Source: Anaerolineales bacterium
GTDB lineage: Bacteria > Chloroflexota > Anaerolineae > Anaerolineales > Villigracilaceae
Assembly (NCBI GenBank): GCA_024763295.1
Contig: JANTFU010000020.1
Coordinates: 1 to 15,481, forward strand
Direction: 5' to 3'
DNA length: 15,481 bases
Positions 14,459 through 15,481 of this stretch are shown here, one piece after another. The notes beneath the pieces were generated by a model that made no database searches, was not told the origin of the DNA, and saw only the letters and a program-made list of their open reading frames with translations. The translations under genes and the position numbers were made by a program. How positions within the stretch are numbered: the stretch's first letter is position 1; each line of letters starts with the position of its first letter.

Positions 14459-14551
14459 TGACTCTGCGAGGAACATGCACCTGCGACGAAACAGTCTCGC
14501 GCCGAGTAGGAGATTGTTTCACCCTGAAAAGCAGCGGGGTTCGCAAAATCA
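14459..14551. repeat. Imperfect palindromic dispersed repeat (REP/MITE-like)
   Basis: About 93 bases between the convergent ends of the regulator and the small membrane protein gene. The inner arms GAAACAGTCTC (14488-14498) and GAGATTGTTTC (14510-14520) pair with one G-T. The outer arms TGACTCTGCGAG (14459-14470) and TTCGCAAAATCA (14540-14551) pair at 9 of 12 positions. The layout resembles a decayed copy of the common repeat type that begins with TCATTGCGAG and contains CGAAGCAATCTC. That match is from memory. There is no T tract, so a terminator role is less likely. Confidence 0.5.
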
Positions 14552-14554
14552 CAA

Positions 14555-14890
14555 TCACTTATTGCTTGAGCACTCCCCCCTTTTTTTCTTCGAGTCTTTC
14601 ACTGCAAACCAAATAATAATGCTAGCGGTGAGAAGTCCCAAAAAATTAGTGAGACTTTCTTCGTCTTGGTGAATAAAATAGCGATACAAAAACAGAGCAA
14701 GGAAAACTAAAACGCCCAAAATGAGCATCAAAAAGAGAAATCCCCTGAACAAGGGAGAAAGTGCTCCAAAAAGCCAATTTTGAAATTGAGCTCCTTTGTA
14801 GGCACCTTCAGGCGTATATCGGTATGTCTTTTTCGTGAGTTCCTCTTTGTATCGTTCAAAAGCAGGTTTGTCAGAACGCCCTTTGCCCAT
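14555..14890 (-). CDS. Small two-helix membrane protein, function unknown
   Basis: A 111-residue protein I do not recognise. It has a basic, polar N-terminal half (about 1-45), two hydrophobic segments (about 50-72, FLFLMLILGVLVFLALF; and 81-96, within TNFLGLLTASIIIWFAV), and a short Lys/Arg-rich tail. With a charged loop between the segments it should be an inner-membrane hairpin. The start at 14890 is supported by AGGAG at 14897-14901 with a 6-base spacer. It lies alone, convergent with the regulator gene, and its upstream region is an inverted-repeat element whose edge lies next to the Shine-Dalgarno site and which also holds TATAAG (14915-14920), a possible -10 box. The good ribosome binding site argues that it is real. 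Confidence 0.7.
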   Translation of the reverse strand: MGKGRSDKPAFERYKEELTKKTYRYTPEGAYKGAQFQNWLFGALSPLFRGFLFLMLILGVLVFLALFLYRYFIHQDEESLTNFLGLLTASIIIWFAVKDSKKKRGECSSNK

Positions 14891-14902
14891 GCTTTTCTCC
14901 TG

Positions 14903-14997
14903 AGGTGACTGTCACTTATACAATGCTTCATCCAAAAGATGTGTTTTCGGGCAGAGTTACTTTCGTCTCGTACGGCTCACGGAAGTGACAGTCACCT
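14903..14997. repeat. Inverted-repeat pair, possible MITE or regulatory element
   Basis: AGGTGACTGTCACTT (14903-14917) and its exact complement AAGTGACAGTCACCT (14983-14997) form a perfect 15-bp inverted repeat around a 65-base core without an open reading frame. Each arm is itself palindromic (GTGAC-N-GTCAC). This fits the ends of a small non-autonomous mobile element or a REP-type unit. A pair of binding sites is the alternative. I see no clear target duplication. Confidence 0.6.
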
Positions 14998-15119
14998 TCA
15001 AATGTCTCCATATTCCATCGGACAGCCGTCCGCCCTTACCAATTTCCGACTTCCGTTTCTCAAAGACCATCAGACGCAGAAACCCCGCCCCTAATCCTTA
15101 ATCCACTGATTCCCGATTC

Positions 15120-15481
15120 CTAGCTTTCCTTCCGAAACTGTAAACAATAATGATGGAATGTATTGCTCACCCAGGCATTCCCCATCCCATAAGGCGCTAA
15201 ACGCTGGTTATCCTGACACCAAATTTTCTCATCCTTCAACGTATAAACCTTCCCCAATTCGCGCCCAATATCCCACGCCAGCGGATAAATTTTCCCGCCC
15301 TTCTTTACATTCTTCACAATAATCGTCAAATACGCCCGCTCGCGCAACAGCGGCTTCATCGCCGCGTAAATCCCCACCAACTTCTCTAAAAATTCTTCAT
15401 AGTCACGAATATTCCCCACATCATCAGGGTTTTCCGAATAGACCACATCCAACTCATCTTTCTCGCGACGCTTTTTCTGCG
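15120..15481 (-). CDS. DNA methyltransferase (N4/N6 type), C-terminal part, cut by window edge
   Basis: The frame stays open to the right edge, so about 120 C-terminal residues are visible and the start lies outside. The visible part has YLTIIVKNVKKGGKIYPLAWDIGREL followed by EKIWCQDNQRLAPYGMGNAWVSNTFHHYCLQFRK. This is the pattern I associate with the C-terminal half of amino-methyltransferases of the DNA N4-cytosine/N6-adenine class. The diagnostic S/TPPY and AdoMet-binding FxGxG motifs are not in view, so family assignment rests on this tail alone. It might be a stand-alone enzyme or part of a restriction system. No nuclease gene follows within the window. The stretch from 14998 to 15119 after it shows no gene. 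Confidence 0.75.
   Translation of the reverse strand, partial: QKKRREKDELDVVYSENPDDVGNIRDYEEFLEKLVGIYAAMKPLLRERAYLTIIVKNVKKGGKIYPLAWDIGRELGKVYTLKDEKIWCQDNQRLAPYGMGNAWVSNTFHHYCLQFRKES

Noticed and set aside
150..15481. Anti-phage defence island built on the SNF2 helicase and the DNA methyltransferase
   Set aside because: The two genes are more than 11 kb apart with a sugar transport locus between them, and no nuclease, PLD or other defence gene is present.
1..15481. CRISPR arrays, tRNA or rRNA genes, transposase genes
   Set aside because: No regularly spaced direct repeats, no tRNA-like cloverleaf or rRNA stretch noticed, and no transposase motif in any plausible gene.

Overview
The window looks like a chromosomal stretch from a Chloroflexota bacterium, most likely class Anaerolineae. 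This is inferred from the gene families and protein flavour, not from a marker gene. It holds nine complete genes and one cut by the right edge. Most genes with sugar-import functions have clean AAGGAG-type ribosome binding sites, while the regulatory genes have none.

From left to right: a hairpin repeat (14-45); then a minus-strand block read from right to left. On the left of that block lie a SWIM/SNF2 helicase (150-3380), a soluble sensor histidine kinase carrying an N-terminal ABC ATPase domain (3413-5002), and a protein of unknown function (5017-5919). These three look like one operon. A GC-rich hairpin (5998-6020) separates them from a sugar import locus: mmsB/gguB-type permease (6040-7227), mmsA/gguA-type double ATPase (7241-8767), a 246-base gap, two CUT1 permeases (9014-9835 and 9832-10719), an intercistronic terminator (10735-10780) and a 788-residue binding lipoprotein (10798-13164). 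Divergent from it is a response regulator (13365-14414) with the order receiver, LuxR-type helix-turn-helix, receiver. The right end holds two palindromic repeats, a small two-helix membrane protein (14555-14890) and the 3' part of a DNA methyltransferase (15120-15481).

The most unusual content is the sugar locus and its signalling genes. The binding lipoprotein is one continuous fusion of a ChvE/XylF-type binding protein (CUT2, periplasmic fold type I) with a GtsA-type glucose-binding protein (CUT1, fold type II). The gene order is as if a gtsA-gtsB-gtsC cassette had entered a chvE-mmsA-mmsB operon and become fused to chvE. The histidine kinase carries a FrcA-like transporter ATPase domain that keeps Walker A but has lost the ABC signature, the catalytic glutamate and the switch histidine, so it looks like a nucleotide-binding or docking sensor rather than a pump motor. 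The kinase (HisKA_3 type) and the LuxR-type regulator are matching families and flank the transporter, so they plausibly form one two-component system that reads transporter or sugar status and controls the locus. That functional link is inference.
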